Of a DNA stretch of 64,000 bases, positions 13,972-23,343 are shown one piece after another. The position numbers and the translations under genes are program-made. The stretch lies in assembly GCF_020184175.1 (NCBI RefSeq), contig NC_065532.1, forward strand, positions 34,906,001-34,970,000. The letters are read 5' to 3'. Numbering within the stretch: the stretch's first letter is position 1; every line of letters starts with the position of its first letter. Below the pieces are notes generated by a model. It searched no databases and had not been told where the DNA came from. It was given only the letters and a program-made list of their open reading frames with translations. The stretch comes from Aphis gossypii. Its lineage: Eukaryota > Arthropoda > Insecta > Hemiptera > Aphididae.

Positions 13972-14364
13972 CAGTGAAACCTATTAATATTGGATACTTT
14001 CAGTTGCCAACATTTTGTATGTTTTTTGGGGGTGTCTGAATATTCAAAGTGGGGAAAACTGTAAATCAATTAATAAAAATGTGTAATTCGTTTACAATAG
14101 GTATGCATTTATATTATTACATTATTATTTAAAATTATTTATGTATGTATTAATAGATATATTTATTATTTATAAAAATGTATAAAAACTAAAAAGGTAA
14201 AAAAAAAAAAAATCGTTTTGTATATTTATTGTTTAGAGATTTTTTTTGTTATGGAAAATATGTAATAAAATGTCCCCGTTCTCAAAAAAATTCCCGTTAT
14301 TTGGTAGTATTTAGTATATCCATTATCTGCTATTTAGAGATGTTTGTTAAGGAAGGTTTCACTA
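13972..14364. mobile_element. Tigger/pogo-like MITE, about 393 bp, TA-flanked
   Basis: The left end reads CAGTGAAACCT and the right end, reverse-complemented, reads TAGTGAAACCT: 10 of 11 positions match. TA dinucleotides flank both ends (13970-13971 and 14365-14366), as expected for Tc1/mariner/pogo insertions. A CAGTGAAACC-type end is typical of pogo/Tigger-related elements. No transposase frame remains; a 67-codon frame at 14229-14432 runs out of the element and is not a gene. The inner sequence has diverged, so this is an old non-autonomous copy. Confidence 0.7.
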
Positions 14365-14366
14365 TA

Positions 14367-16189
14367 ATTAATAAAAATGACCAGTATATTAACTATTATT
14401 TTATTAATTTAGTTAAATTATTTAATCTGTAATATGACTAAAAATTCATTGATTATTATATTATGCGACTAACTAATGTTGTTAATGGTGAATAATAATA
14501 CCTATATGATTGTATCATACAGCTTCAATACCTATGTTGTATTTTGTAATCCATACGACAGAGACCAAGATATTATGTTATTTAGCTTTTATATAAAAAC
14601 ATAATATATAATATCTGATACCAAATGACTGTAAAATGTATAATGTGCAATGTGTGTGATCTATAGAGTAAAGTAATCATTCATTACTGAACTGCTAAAT
14701 TCACACTTAAATTGACAATAAGTAGATATATTATAATGTGTCAGGACGCTTATAAAATACCTAGGGTAAAAAAGTTACAATTTTTTTTTTCAAATACAAC
14801 TTTTTAAATTGTGTAGGGATGTTTTACATTGTTTTCATGCTACCATTTGGACCAGGTAGCATGTTCATTTTTAATTTATACTGAAACAGGATGGCTGCAA
14901 TTTTATTTGGGGTAGATTAACCAACCTTATGATTTACAATATTTTAAATCAAATTAACAGTGTATTCCGACAAATTATTCAAAGTTTAAAATGTTGTACA
15001 ACGTATTGCATCTCACCTGATTGATTTTCGAAAGAAAATATAATTAATTTTACTTACTTCGCAAGTCAAATTTACTTCTGGTCGGAAAATATGTAAGCAC
15101 AATAGTTTTCACGATTTAACTTTACATTTACACACATCATAACCCACGACTATGCGACATTTAAACGTAACAACTACAACAGACATCAAAGAAAAATCTC
15201 AAATCTGTGGTTATTGTTTATTGTTTACAATGAGCAATTAAAATCAATTAATCCAAACACAACAACATATTATTTGACTTGAATTATTATGTAACAATAT
15301 GTTAAACATAAAAAATTATTGTTTTACTCTAAACGTTGTATTATAAACAACAAACATTTTACATTTTTACGGTAGTACGGTACTAGTCGGTACGTGCCTT
15401 AATGGTAATATCGGAAAAGTAAAGAAATGTAACATCCACAGATAAATAATAAATATATATATTATATATTGTATTTAACTGTGATATATCAAATATCAAT
15501 CATGGCACGAATGATCTTACGTAAAGTGATAAACATTTCAGGTGTTCGTACCAACTACAATTTAAAACCAATACAATAGTTTGAAGTTGGTACAGCCCAC
15601 GGGACTTCTAGAAACGATTATCAGTTTTTGGCGGGATTATATTTTTATTTTCAACAATTTCAATCTCCACCAGAGAATTATATTATTTAGTAGTTAGTTA
15701 GTTAATCATGTTACAGACAATAATAGAGTGATTAGGTATAAGTTTTATTTAAAATATTGCAATTTGTACTTTTTTCCTACCATTGATCTACCTATATAAT
15801 CATAGGTACCATTTAATTTGTTAGTTTGCGGGTTTCGATGGCGGTTGGACGGAGGGGGGGAATGGTTAAGCCGTTTAGGTTATGAGTCTAAAGATAGGTT
15901 TGTGCATGAACATATTATATACTGTTAGGTTTTTTTTATTACTTTTTTACTAACCTAACCTAAGCCCTAAGGGTTGTGCAAGCAGCACAAAATTATTGCC
16001 TGTGATACTACACATTGATAAGAATATGATACAACAACAGCTGAATAACTTTAAGCTAAATAGTATATACTAATAAGCATTTTAAAATGAATTTTTTGTT
16101 AAGTATATTGTTTAAACATTTTAATTAATTAGTTCATTCTGTGTTTTAGTTTTAATAAGTAGTTTGTAACTAATAAACTTTTCCTAAAA
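14367..16189. other. Upstream region of COA7, likely shared start region with the CG7065-like gene
   Basis: AT-rich, without coding frames. A 28-base hairpin-forming stretch with arms CATGCTACC and GGTAGCATG lies near 14838-14865. The 15360-15950 segment is less AT-rich than its surroundings and contains G-runs near 15850-15860, so it is the likeliest place for the promoters of COA7 and possibly of the divergent gene. No clear TATA box or initiator could be singled out. Confidence 0.4.
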
Positions 16190-17157
16190 ATGTCATATGA
16201 TTTCAAGAAAGAAGAAGATGTTAAGGAATATATTAAAAACTTAGGAATTGAATATAGATTTGGATGTTTCAGTGAAAAAGATGCACAAAGTAAATTTATA
16301 AATTGGTATTTTGTTATTATTGTTGTTTTTATATGTATTTTAAATAATAGAATTTTATTAAATAATTTGTAGTATGCCAGTTACTTGGTGATTACTTAGA
16401 GACTGTAGAAAATAACCATGATAAGGCAGCTAAAATATATAAAGAAAATTGTGATGAACGGAATTTTGGTCGCAGTTGCTACAAGTATGCTGCTTATGTT
16501 GAAAAAAATAACTTGAAAAATCTCAAACCAGTACTTCCTGAGGTATTGAGAATATATATTTTAGTGAATTATATTATATAATTATCCAATAACAGTTTTT
16601 CTAGATATTTAATTTGTGGTTCAACATTATAGTTGTAAAAATATAATTTCTTGTTTGTATAGATGATAAGATATTTTAAGAAAGGCTGTGAATATAATTG
16701 GTCTGATGGATGTTTTGCTGCAGGAATGAAACTCCGTTATCACAGTGATTCAATTACTGATGTTGATGAAAGAACAAAAAGTTTACTTGAAGTAAGTTTT
16801 TTAGGCAATACTTAATTAAAATTAAATTTTGTAAATAACAAAACCAATCTATTTTAGAGTCTGCATTACTTAGAAAAAGCATGTAATAACAAGCATTCAG
16901 AAGCATGTTATGTAGCTAGTAATATTCATTTTGCTGGCATTAAGGAAATTGGATTGGAACCTAATATGTCCAAAGTCTTAGAATACTCAATAAAAGCTTG
17001 TGATCAAAATGAATTAAAAGGTTGTGTTAATGCATCAATTATATATAAAAAAGGAGATGGTGTACCTAAAGATTTGAATCTTGCTCAGAAGTATAAAGAA
17101 CGAGCATTAGATATACAAAGACAAATTAAAGAAGAAAAAGGTATACAATTTGGTTAA
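16190..17157 (+). CDS. Coa7: Cytochrome c oxidase assembly factor 7 (Sel1-repeat protein), 232 aa
   Basis: Four exons: 16190-16289, 16373-16542, 16663-16791, 16858-17157; all GT-AG with matching phases, giving 232 residues against 231 in human COA7. The N-terminus (MSYDFKKEEDVKEYIKNLGI) aligns with the COA7 start, followed by Sel1-like alpha/alpha repeats rich in regularly spaced cysteines (CQLLGDYLE, CYKYAAYVE, CEYNWSDGCFAAG, CNNKHSEACYVAS, CDQNELKGCVNAS). The C-terminus ends in the family's FG dipeptide. COA7 is a mitochondrial intermembrane-space protein with disulfide-linked repeats, needed for respiratory complex IV biogenesis and linked to haem handling. Introns are short (66-120 bp). 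The start is the only Met before the conserved block. It is convergent with Dp. Confidence 0.95.
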
Positions 17158-17394
17158 ATGATTATTTTATAATTATTATTAGTTATCATTAAAAAAAAAA
17201 AATGTTGAATTATATATTTTATATTAATGATTATGAGTTATGACATTGCTTATTGTTAATCTTAATAAAAATCAGATTATCTACTGTTTATTTGAAGAAA
17301 ATGTTATTTTAATTAGAATTACAAATACCTATCAAAATGAAACGAGTATATCAATATATTTTTTATAAAATAACTTTTTATGATTGTCATAATG

Positions 17395-17400
17395 AATAAA
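17395..17400 (+). promoter_or_regulatory. Candidate polyadenylation signal of Coa7
   Basis: AATAAA about 240 bases past the stop codon, followed by T-rich and GT-containing sequence. A second AATAAA at 17264-17269 is an alternative upstream site. Neither is proven. Confidence 0.45.
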
Positions 17401-18482
17401 GTTTTATAAAATCTATTCTGTCACAAATATCCCTAATAATAAAAAGGGAGGGATAAGTGGATAACAGCTCTGCAGTACAGTAGATGTTAAGTATAATATG
17501 ACGTCATCATTGATTGATGTATATTGTATTTAGTCATAAATCATTGTATACAAAATACACTTTCAAGTGAATAAGATTTATCAATCTGTATTTTATGTTT
17601 CACAATATATTTATATTGTTGAATTAATGTATTATATCACCTATTAATTATTATGGTAAATATTTATGAAATTAAATTTTGAGTAAATACTAACTTATTG
17701 ACTATTGTACTATGTTATGACTTATGAAAAAGCTTATGTTAAAAATAAGTACTAGCCCGAAATCTTTCAAATTGATTTAGTCAACACAATTTAGGATTTG
17801 ATGTTAGGTTTTAGGGGTTCTATGATAAAATAATTGACGAGAAGGGTCCCCACTGTACAAAATTAATCTTAATATTTTTGTGTATATAAAATATTATAAC
17901 AGTTAATAATATATTATGTAAGTTTCAAATCCTACTAGAAATATTTTTGAATTACCACAAAATATATAACTAAAACTGTTATTTGTTTAAATATTTAATT
18001 TTGCCCAAATTTGGATTTAAAATAACATTAAAAAAAGTTATGTGTTTGTTAACACTATTGTAAAATTAATACATTCATATCTCCGACAAGCACTTAAAAA
18101 TGCCATAACATAAGCTTTGCTTTTGTCATTTCAAATGACTATCTGTAAACTTATTATTACATAAGAAGTCACAAATTATAAAAATTAAATTTTCTTCTTT
18201 CTTAAGGAAATAAATAGTAATGTGGCACTTAAAATTCAAATAATAAAAACAAGTTGTCAAATATAATGAAAATTAGTTAAACAAGTCATTATTGTAATTT
18301 AATGATAAATATATACATATAATATATAATATATATATTTAAATTATTTATAAAATAGTTAAACCTGTACAAGTTAAAACTAATTAACATTCAATTATTT
18401 ACAAAAAAAAAAAGTATACATATTTAACAAAGTAATTTTGATTGTCATGATAATAATAAAAAACATTGTAAACAATTTTTAT
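17401..18482. other. Convergent intergenic region between Coa7 and Dp
   Basis: AT-rich with no coding frame. It should contain the 3' end of Coa7 on the left and the 3' UTR of Dp on the right. No transposon ends were recognised. Confidence 0.5.
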
Positions 18483-19832
18483 TTATCTTTTATTCTTCCT
18501 TCTATTAATGATACTGGGTCTTGATGAAGTTTGTTCAATTTCAGCAGACTTAATTTTTTCATCGAATTCCTTACAGATATCATTAAACATTTCTCCATTT
18601 TTGGTAGCCATCATAACAATGTGTTTTTCAAAAGCTTTGGGTACTAATGTTTTCAAAATCTTTAAGTCTTCATGGCTCACTTCACCACGATCCAATCCTA
18701 AAGTAAAACCCATTGTTTTCAAAATTTCAGTGTCATCAATTACACTGAATTTATCATTGAAACTCATTTGATATTGTTTTTCATCTTCTGATATTTCTAT
18801 TTCAACAGATGTATCTTCATTAGCACTAATGGCCATAAATGGTAGATTGACAAACGTGTTATGAGGTGGAGGACCAAATTCATTTTCTAAATCTTGATTA
18901 CGTTTTACTAACCGTTTGACGGCTACTTCTTGCATAATAGTCTCTTGAAGAGCTAAAAGTTTTCTTTTTACACTATTAAGGCGGTTTTCTTTTTCTTGAA
19001 CAAGATATACACTGTTTTGTATAGATCCAGTTGGTAACCCTTTCCAGGTTATATCTTTTTTATTCTTAGCAATGATATCTAAAGCCATTAATACATTTAA
19101 GGCATCATATACACGGCGCCTAATATTTTTTTGATCATATAAAAATGTTGGGCTATCACTATTGCCAACGCATTCAGCAACTAATTCATCAGCTACTTCT
19201 TTATACGTGGTAACCATTTTAGTCTTAACTTTATCGCACACTCTTTTGGAAAAATGTCTCAAGCCTTTGTTAGCTTTTATAGGTCGAACTTTAAATGGAC
19301 TTTTTTCATTAGAGTATGTAGAATGAAATTCATTTGGAGTTAGTTGCATAGGTAAATAAGAAATTTTGGTAGAATCAAGAAGCTTTTTAGTAGTTTTTGT
19401 CATACGACCTTCTAATAAATTATTTAAAATGTCTGTTCTCACAATTACATCGGAAGAGTTGACATCATAATGCAATTTATTTTTACTGGATTCTTGTTGT
19501 TGAATGTCTTCTATAAATTCCAAATCGCTTCCACTAGATTGATCTAAATCATCACCACAGACAACAATAACCTCTGGATCATCTTGGTATTCACTATTTA
19601 CTTCTAAATCATCATAACTTGAATCTGACATACCATCATCTCTAATCTCGGATGAACTGTCATCCAAGAAATCTGGAGAAACAGTTATAACTTCAGTATT
19701 GTTTTCTTTTAAATCGCTCATTCTAACAATTTTTTTCACAGGTTTCTGTTGAACATCCTTTACTTCTCTAAAATGAATAATTTTAGAGTTAGCACGTGGG
19801 CTTTTTACTCCATACTTTACTTTGTTTGACAT
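18483..19832 (-). CDS. Dp: Transcription factor DP (E2F dimerisation partner), 449 aa, single coding exon
   Basis: DP heterodimerises with E2F and binds promoters of cell-cycle and DNA-replication genes. The winged-helix DNA-binding domain spans residues ~189-266, from KGLRHFSKRVCDKVK through DQKNIRRRVYDALNVLMALDII with the signature RRVYD, then WKGLPTGS. The DP-specific dimerisation and C-terminal domain follows (~270-406), including LVKRNQDLENEFGPPPHN, NLPFMAIS and LKTLVPKAFEKHI. The ~185-residue N-terminus is acidic and Ser-rich (DDSSSEIRDD, SSGSDLEFIED) and longer than in vertebrate DP1. I chose MSNKVKYG at 19832: the frame is open up to 19898, but a strong splice acceptor (TTTTTATTACAG, exon from 19858) lies between, so the upstream Met is probably intronic. 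The whole CDS lacks introns, unlike its neighbours. It is convergent with Coa7 and divergent from the ZAD zinc-finger gene. Confidence 0.95.
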   Translation of the reverse strand: MSNKVKYGVKSPRANSKIIHFREVKDVQQKPVKKIVRMSDLKENNTEVITVSPDFLDDSSSEIRDDGMSDSSYDDLEVNSEYQDDPEVIVVCGDDLDQSSGSDLEFIEDIQQQESSKNKLHYDVNSSDVIVRTDILNNLLEGRMTKTTKKLLDSTKISYLPMQLTPNEFHSTYSNEKSPFKVRPIKANKGLRHFSKRVCDKVKTKMVTTYKEVADELVAECVGNSDSPTFLYDQKNIRRRVYDALNVLMALDIIAKNKKDITWKGLPTGSIQNSVYLVQEKENRLNSVKRKLLALQETIMQEVAVKRLVKRNQDLENEFGPPPHNTFVNLPFMAISANEDTSVEIEISEDEKQYQMSFNDKFSVIDDTEILKTMGFTLGLDRGEVSHEDLKILKTLVPKAFEKHIVMMATKNGEMFNDICKEFDEKIKSAEIEQTSSRPSIINRRKNKR

Positions 19833-19858
19833 ATTCTCAATTTGACCGAATAAAAAAT
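19833..19858 (-). other. 5' UTR of Dp, bounded by a splice acceptor
   Basis: The minus-strand sequence TTTTTATTACAG ends at 19859, leaving 26 bases of 5' UTR before the chosen ATG. This implies at least one upstream noncoding exon, probably in the CpG-rich region beyond 20460. The matching donor was not identified. Confidence 0.55.
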
Positions 19859-20459
19859 CTGTAATAAAAATTGTAAAATAATTAAATAATAAGTACATTA
19901 AGATTTAGTTTAAAACAATATTTTTTAATTAGTATGATTTTTTATTTTGAGTTCTTATTGAATCAAATAAGTATCTATTAAGTACAAAAATAACAATAAT
20001 TTATCAAAAATGATCTTAAATGAAATTCAATATTAAAGTTAATCATGAGGTTTTATGTTGGAAAAGCCTGTGTTTGACGAAATCTATGGATGAATAATGT
20101 CTGAGGTGACCACGATTCCATTAAAAGTTAATTTAGCGTCACAAATATCGTGCCTGTCAAAATTATCGTGAAAGTGATTTGTACATATATATATATATAT
20201 ATATGTGGGTAACCCGGTTTTTGAGGGCCACTGAAGTAGCCGCTACAGTGGAATGGCGAAGGGTAATTCCTGAGGTAATCGACTAACCTAATCTAACCTA
20301 GAGGTTTAGGTAAAAAGACCCTGTTTAGGTTTATAGTAGTGGGGGTTAGTCCTATGGGAGATATGTCATATCGTCAAATGCCTCTGGATTCAGTGTGGAA
20401 TATTTTTAGTTGGCCACGCCACTATTGAGCAGCTACAAATAACCTAAACGGCTAAACTA
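19859..20459. other. Putative 5' intron of Dp with an (AT)n microsatellite
   Basis: No coding frame. A pure AT run lies at about 20184-20203. From 20280 to 20330 there are several short TAACCTA/TTAGGT motifs that are not a telomeric array. Base composition turns less AT-rich toward the CpG-rich island. Confidence 0.45.
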
Positions 20460-20923
20460 ACCTGGAATGACTGATTATCGCTGGAAGACCCGCGAACCCG
20501 GGAGAATTGGCGCCTTTAATATTCCGGGCGTGACGGGCCCAGCAGACGGTGACGACCGAATTCGGAATATAAAGCACGTAACCTGTCCACCCGAGAGACA
20601 ATGTCATTCACCGTACTCGACGGACGTGATGTGACGGTTCGACTGCATGGCCTGGACGCACATTGACTCCGGCCGGCATTCAAACGCACCCGGGCCGTTG
20701 CACGAGGCGGTGATAGGACAGAAATGTCGTCGAAACTCGGAAATCGACACGGAAGTCGGATCATGTCCCGGACGGCGGCGAATTACGAACGTGCAAACAA
20801 ATTGTCGCGCATTTCATGGAACAGTAAAACCGGTAACCACGACGGGGCGCGTACTGTTATCACGGCGTACGGGTTACGTTTTACCGTCGTTATCAGCGTG
20901 CCCGAATATTAATAATATGTTGT

Positions 20924-20945
20924 GTTGTTGTTGTTGTTGTTGTTG
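20924..20945. repeat. (TGT)n microsatellite
   Basis: An uninterrupted trinucleotide run of about seven TGT units inside the CpG-rich island. Likely polymorphic. Confidence 0.9.
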
Positions 20946-21214
20946 ATGTTTACGTCCTCCGTTAACGTCGGTCGAACGCCGCCGACTCGCGCACGCACGC
21001 ACACTCGACTACCGCGACGGGGGAAGGGGGAACACGGGCGCTACCAGTACGCCGCCTGCCACATAAAACCGAAACCTAAAATGGCCGACCGCCGTACGGT
21101 AACAACGGTTCGACAGTCGATTTTCTCGTCGGGACATCGCGCGCCGTGAGCTTTGCACTTGGTTTGGACAGCACGCGGAACGCCGAGCACGACGACGCAC
21201 CCGAGCACAGTGCA

Positions 21215-21217
21215 GGT
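21215..21217 (+). promoter_or_regulatory. Candidate 5' UTR exon donor of the ZAD zinc-finger gene
   Basis: A near-ideal donor, CAG|GTGAGT, puts the end of a noncoding first exon at 21215. Its partner would be the acceptor TTTTTTTAG before 23319, giving a 2.1-kb 5' intron that contains the 31-bp repeat array and the foldback. The donor is strong but unproven. Confidence 0.5.
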
Positions 21218-21418
21218 GAGTACAGCCTGTTCGCGACCGCGTCCGCCGTTTTCCGGTCACCGGCGTTATTTTTTTGGTTGGTATGGGGACCGGGCGGCCG
21301 TCGGCCAACACTGGGACGACAATGCTGTACGGGCAAATGTTTTTTTGTCACGCCTGCGCCGAAAGTTTGGTTTTCGACCACGGTTGAAGCGTTCGAAAGC
21401 GTCCTTTTTCCGTCCAGC

Positions 21419-21573
21419 GGGCGGTAAAGTGGAAATCCCCAAAGTGCCGGGCGGAAAAGAGGAAATCCCCAAAAGTGCCGGGCGGAAAAGAGGAATTCCC
21501 CAAAAGTGCCGGGCGGAAAAGAGGAAATCCCCAAAAGTGCCGGGCGGAAAAGAGGAAATCCCCTAAAGTGCCG
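21419..21573. repeat. Five-copy 31-bp minisatellite carrying kappaB-type sites
   Basis: Five head-to-tail units of the pattern GGCGGAAAAGAGGAAATCCC plus CAAAAGTGCCG; the first is one base shorter and diverged at its left end. Each holds GGAAATCCCC (GGAATTCCCC in the third), at 21431, 21461, 21492, 21523 and 21554. Reverse-complemented these are GGGGATTTCC and GGGGAATTCC, both fitting the Rel/NF-kappaB consensus GGGRNWYYCC at every position. Unit length of 31 bp is close to three helical turns, so all sites would face the same side of the DNA. The array lies about 200 bp past the candidate first-exon donor of the ZAD gene. Confidence 0.85.
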
Positions 21574-21818
21574 GCCGCCGGGCGCGTAGGTATCTCCTGC
21601 ACAACCAGAAATGTACACCTACCACGGTTCTTACAAAACATAAACTTTTGGTTACATCTTAAATGTATAGTAACCTCCTTGCATGACGCATAAACATTTA
21701 AACATATTTAATTTGCACTGTTCCTATATAAGTGTGTCGAACGATGCGTTAGTAATAGTCTATAATTGTTGCATAGATCCCTGCATAACATTTTTCATGA
21801 ACGCAGGGGCGTGACAAA

Positions 21819-21955
21819 AAATAGTATGTGTGGCTCGCGCGGGAAGGCCATTTCAGTCTTGGGCGAAATGCGGCACTTGCCTACGGCTCGTGCCGCACAC
21901 AACGCCCGCGACTGAAATGGCTCACTTCCCGCCCTTGCCACACAATATACTATTT
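21819..21955. repeat. Foldback (long inverted repeat) element
   Basis: The left arm starts AATAGTATGTGTGGC and continues through GCGGGAAGGCCATTTCAGTC; the right arm is its imperfect reverse complement, from GACTGAAATGGCTCACTTCC to CACACAATATACTATT. Arms of roughly 40 bp surround a core that itself contains GCGGCAC and GTGCCGC. The whole 137 bp can fold into one hairpin. It is probably a small foldback MITE; no target duplication was identified. Confidence 0.75.
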
Positions 21956-22149
21956 CATATTGGCAACTTTGGTTCCGACCGTTACAGGTTGTCCATTTTT
22001 CGGCAGACACGGACGGACGTTATTTTTTCTCGCCTGCGCCTCCATAACATTATTATATCATCGTACTATTTGTAGACGTAAATATTTCGTAATTCGTTCG
22101 GTACTGTCGCCCGACCGCGCCAACTGCGGAGTGCGCTTTCCCGGGCCCG

Positions 22150-22196
22150 GACGTCGCGTTTCCGGACGGTTATTTTTCCCGGACGAACGCGACGTC
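22150..22196. repeat. Perfect 11-bp inverted repeat in the CpG-rich island
   Basis: GACGTCGCGTT at 22150-22160 is matched exactly by AACGCGACGTC at 22186-22196, with a 25-base spacer. It could be a hairpin or paired binding sites; in GC-rich sequence chance is not excluded. Confidence 0.6.
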
Positions 22197-22380
22197 TCCC
22201 AAATGCCTGACGATTTTTCCGATTTGTTTTCCCTTTCGGCCCGACGTCTCCGCCACAATTGTAATGATTAATTAATACCGATTCCCGTCGGCGATCGGAT
22301 GCCGAGCCGTTGAGACGTCGGTGACGATACGTCGTTACGCGTATCGTACGTCCGTAAGTCCGACGGCAAAGTCCTTTTGA

Positions 22381-23318
22381 AGAAACGAAAATTAGTTTTA
22401 AGGGTTTTTTTATTTTTGCTCTCTGAACTAAGCGTAATATTATATACGTTTTATACTATGATATTATTATAATTGTTATGTGTTGTCGATGGCACAAACG
22501 ATGCTGTCCTATAATGATCAAGGTTGTTTTTCGTAATTCCTGGTAGTCTATGCTGCGTAAACGACGGTCGCAGATGTCCGATCGATTTATAGCGCCCATT
22601 ATGTTTTTTAATATGATGGACCATAAAAAAATTATATAATTTTTATTATTATCATATAATAAAGTATACGCGATCTCATTCGATTTCTTCCAATGATATA
22701 ATCAAAAAAGTTTGTTTGGCGTTCGACTGTTGGTGATAAATGATTGCCGTCCAATTTTTTCCCTCCAAAAGTATATTTATTAGAATATTTTGACGATTTT
22801 TATTATAATTTTTTAAAATTTCCGTCTTATAGTATCATGTAGACTTTCGATTTGCTTCAAGTTAAGAATTCGGGTTTTATATGTAAACTGCAGTCTAGCT
22901 TAATAAATTGTTTTCGTTCAATTACTAGAAATTAGAATTTCTAATATTACTACATATCTATTATTTATTAAATCAATTTTAATTTGTATTAATAATTATG
23001 TAATATTAAACTCCTATTAAAATTTATTTTCATGTCCATTCTTAGATTTTTGAACTCTATAATATTATTTATGAAAATAACAACATATATATAATATATA
23101 TATATATATATTGTTTTCAACTTAAAGATGTAATTTAGATTTTAAATAATTAAAATTACTTTTTAAGTACCAAAATTTCATAGCAAATTAAATGATTGCC
23201 TAATCAAAATAATGTAGATTTTTAATTTAGTTTTATCGATTTAAATTCATTAAGTTATTAGCTTAAAAGATTAGTTTATGATGGTTAATTATCTGAATTT
23301 CTGATTTTTTTTTTTTAG
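22381..23318 (+). other. Distal part of the putative 5' intron, ZAD zinc-finger gene
   Basis: AT-rich with no coding frame. A TA repeat lies near 23086-23111. It ends in a polypyrimidine tract and TTTTTTTAG acceptor at 23310-23318, followed by 25 bases of 5' UTR. Confidence 0.5.
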
Positions 23319-23343
23319 AATTTTTACAAATTTGCAAGTTATA

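Larger units (their letters stand above)
20460..22380. promoter_or_regulatory. CpG-rich island, putative bidirectional promoter of Dp and the ZAD zinc-finger gene
   Basis: This block is markedly G+C- and CpG-rich while the rest of the window is AT-rich and CpG-poor. It sits between two divergent genes. Long frames in it on both strands are a by-product of high GC and show no family signature. CpG retention implies the DNA is unmethylated in the germ line, as expected for a housekeeping promoter. The exact transcription starts are not visible. Confidence 0.65.

Noticed and set aside
20280..20335. TAACCTA / TTAGGT motifs resembling insect telomeric TTAGG
   Set aside because: Only a few interrupted copies with mixed spacing; not an array. 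Similar chance motifs occur near 15950.
21076..21641. Long overlapping frames on both strands rich in Pro/Phe/Arg or Gly/Lys/Glu
   Set aside because: They are created by the 31-bp array and GC-rich island. A 31-bp unit is not a multiple of three, so each frame reads the repeat differently; there is no domain and no splice support.
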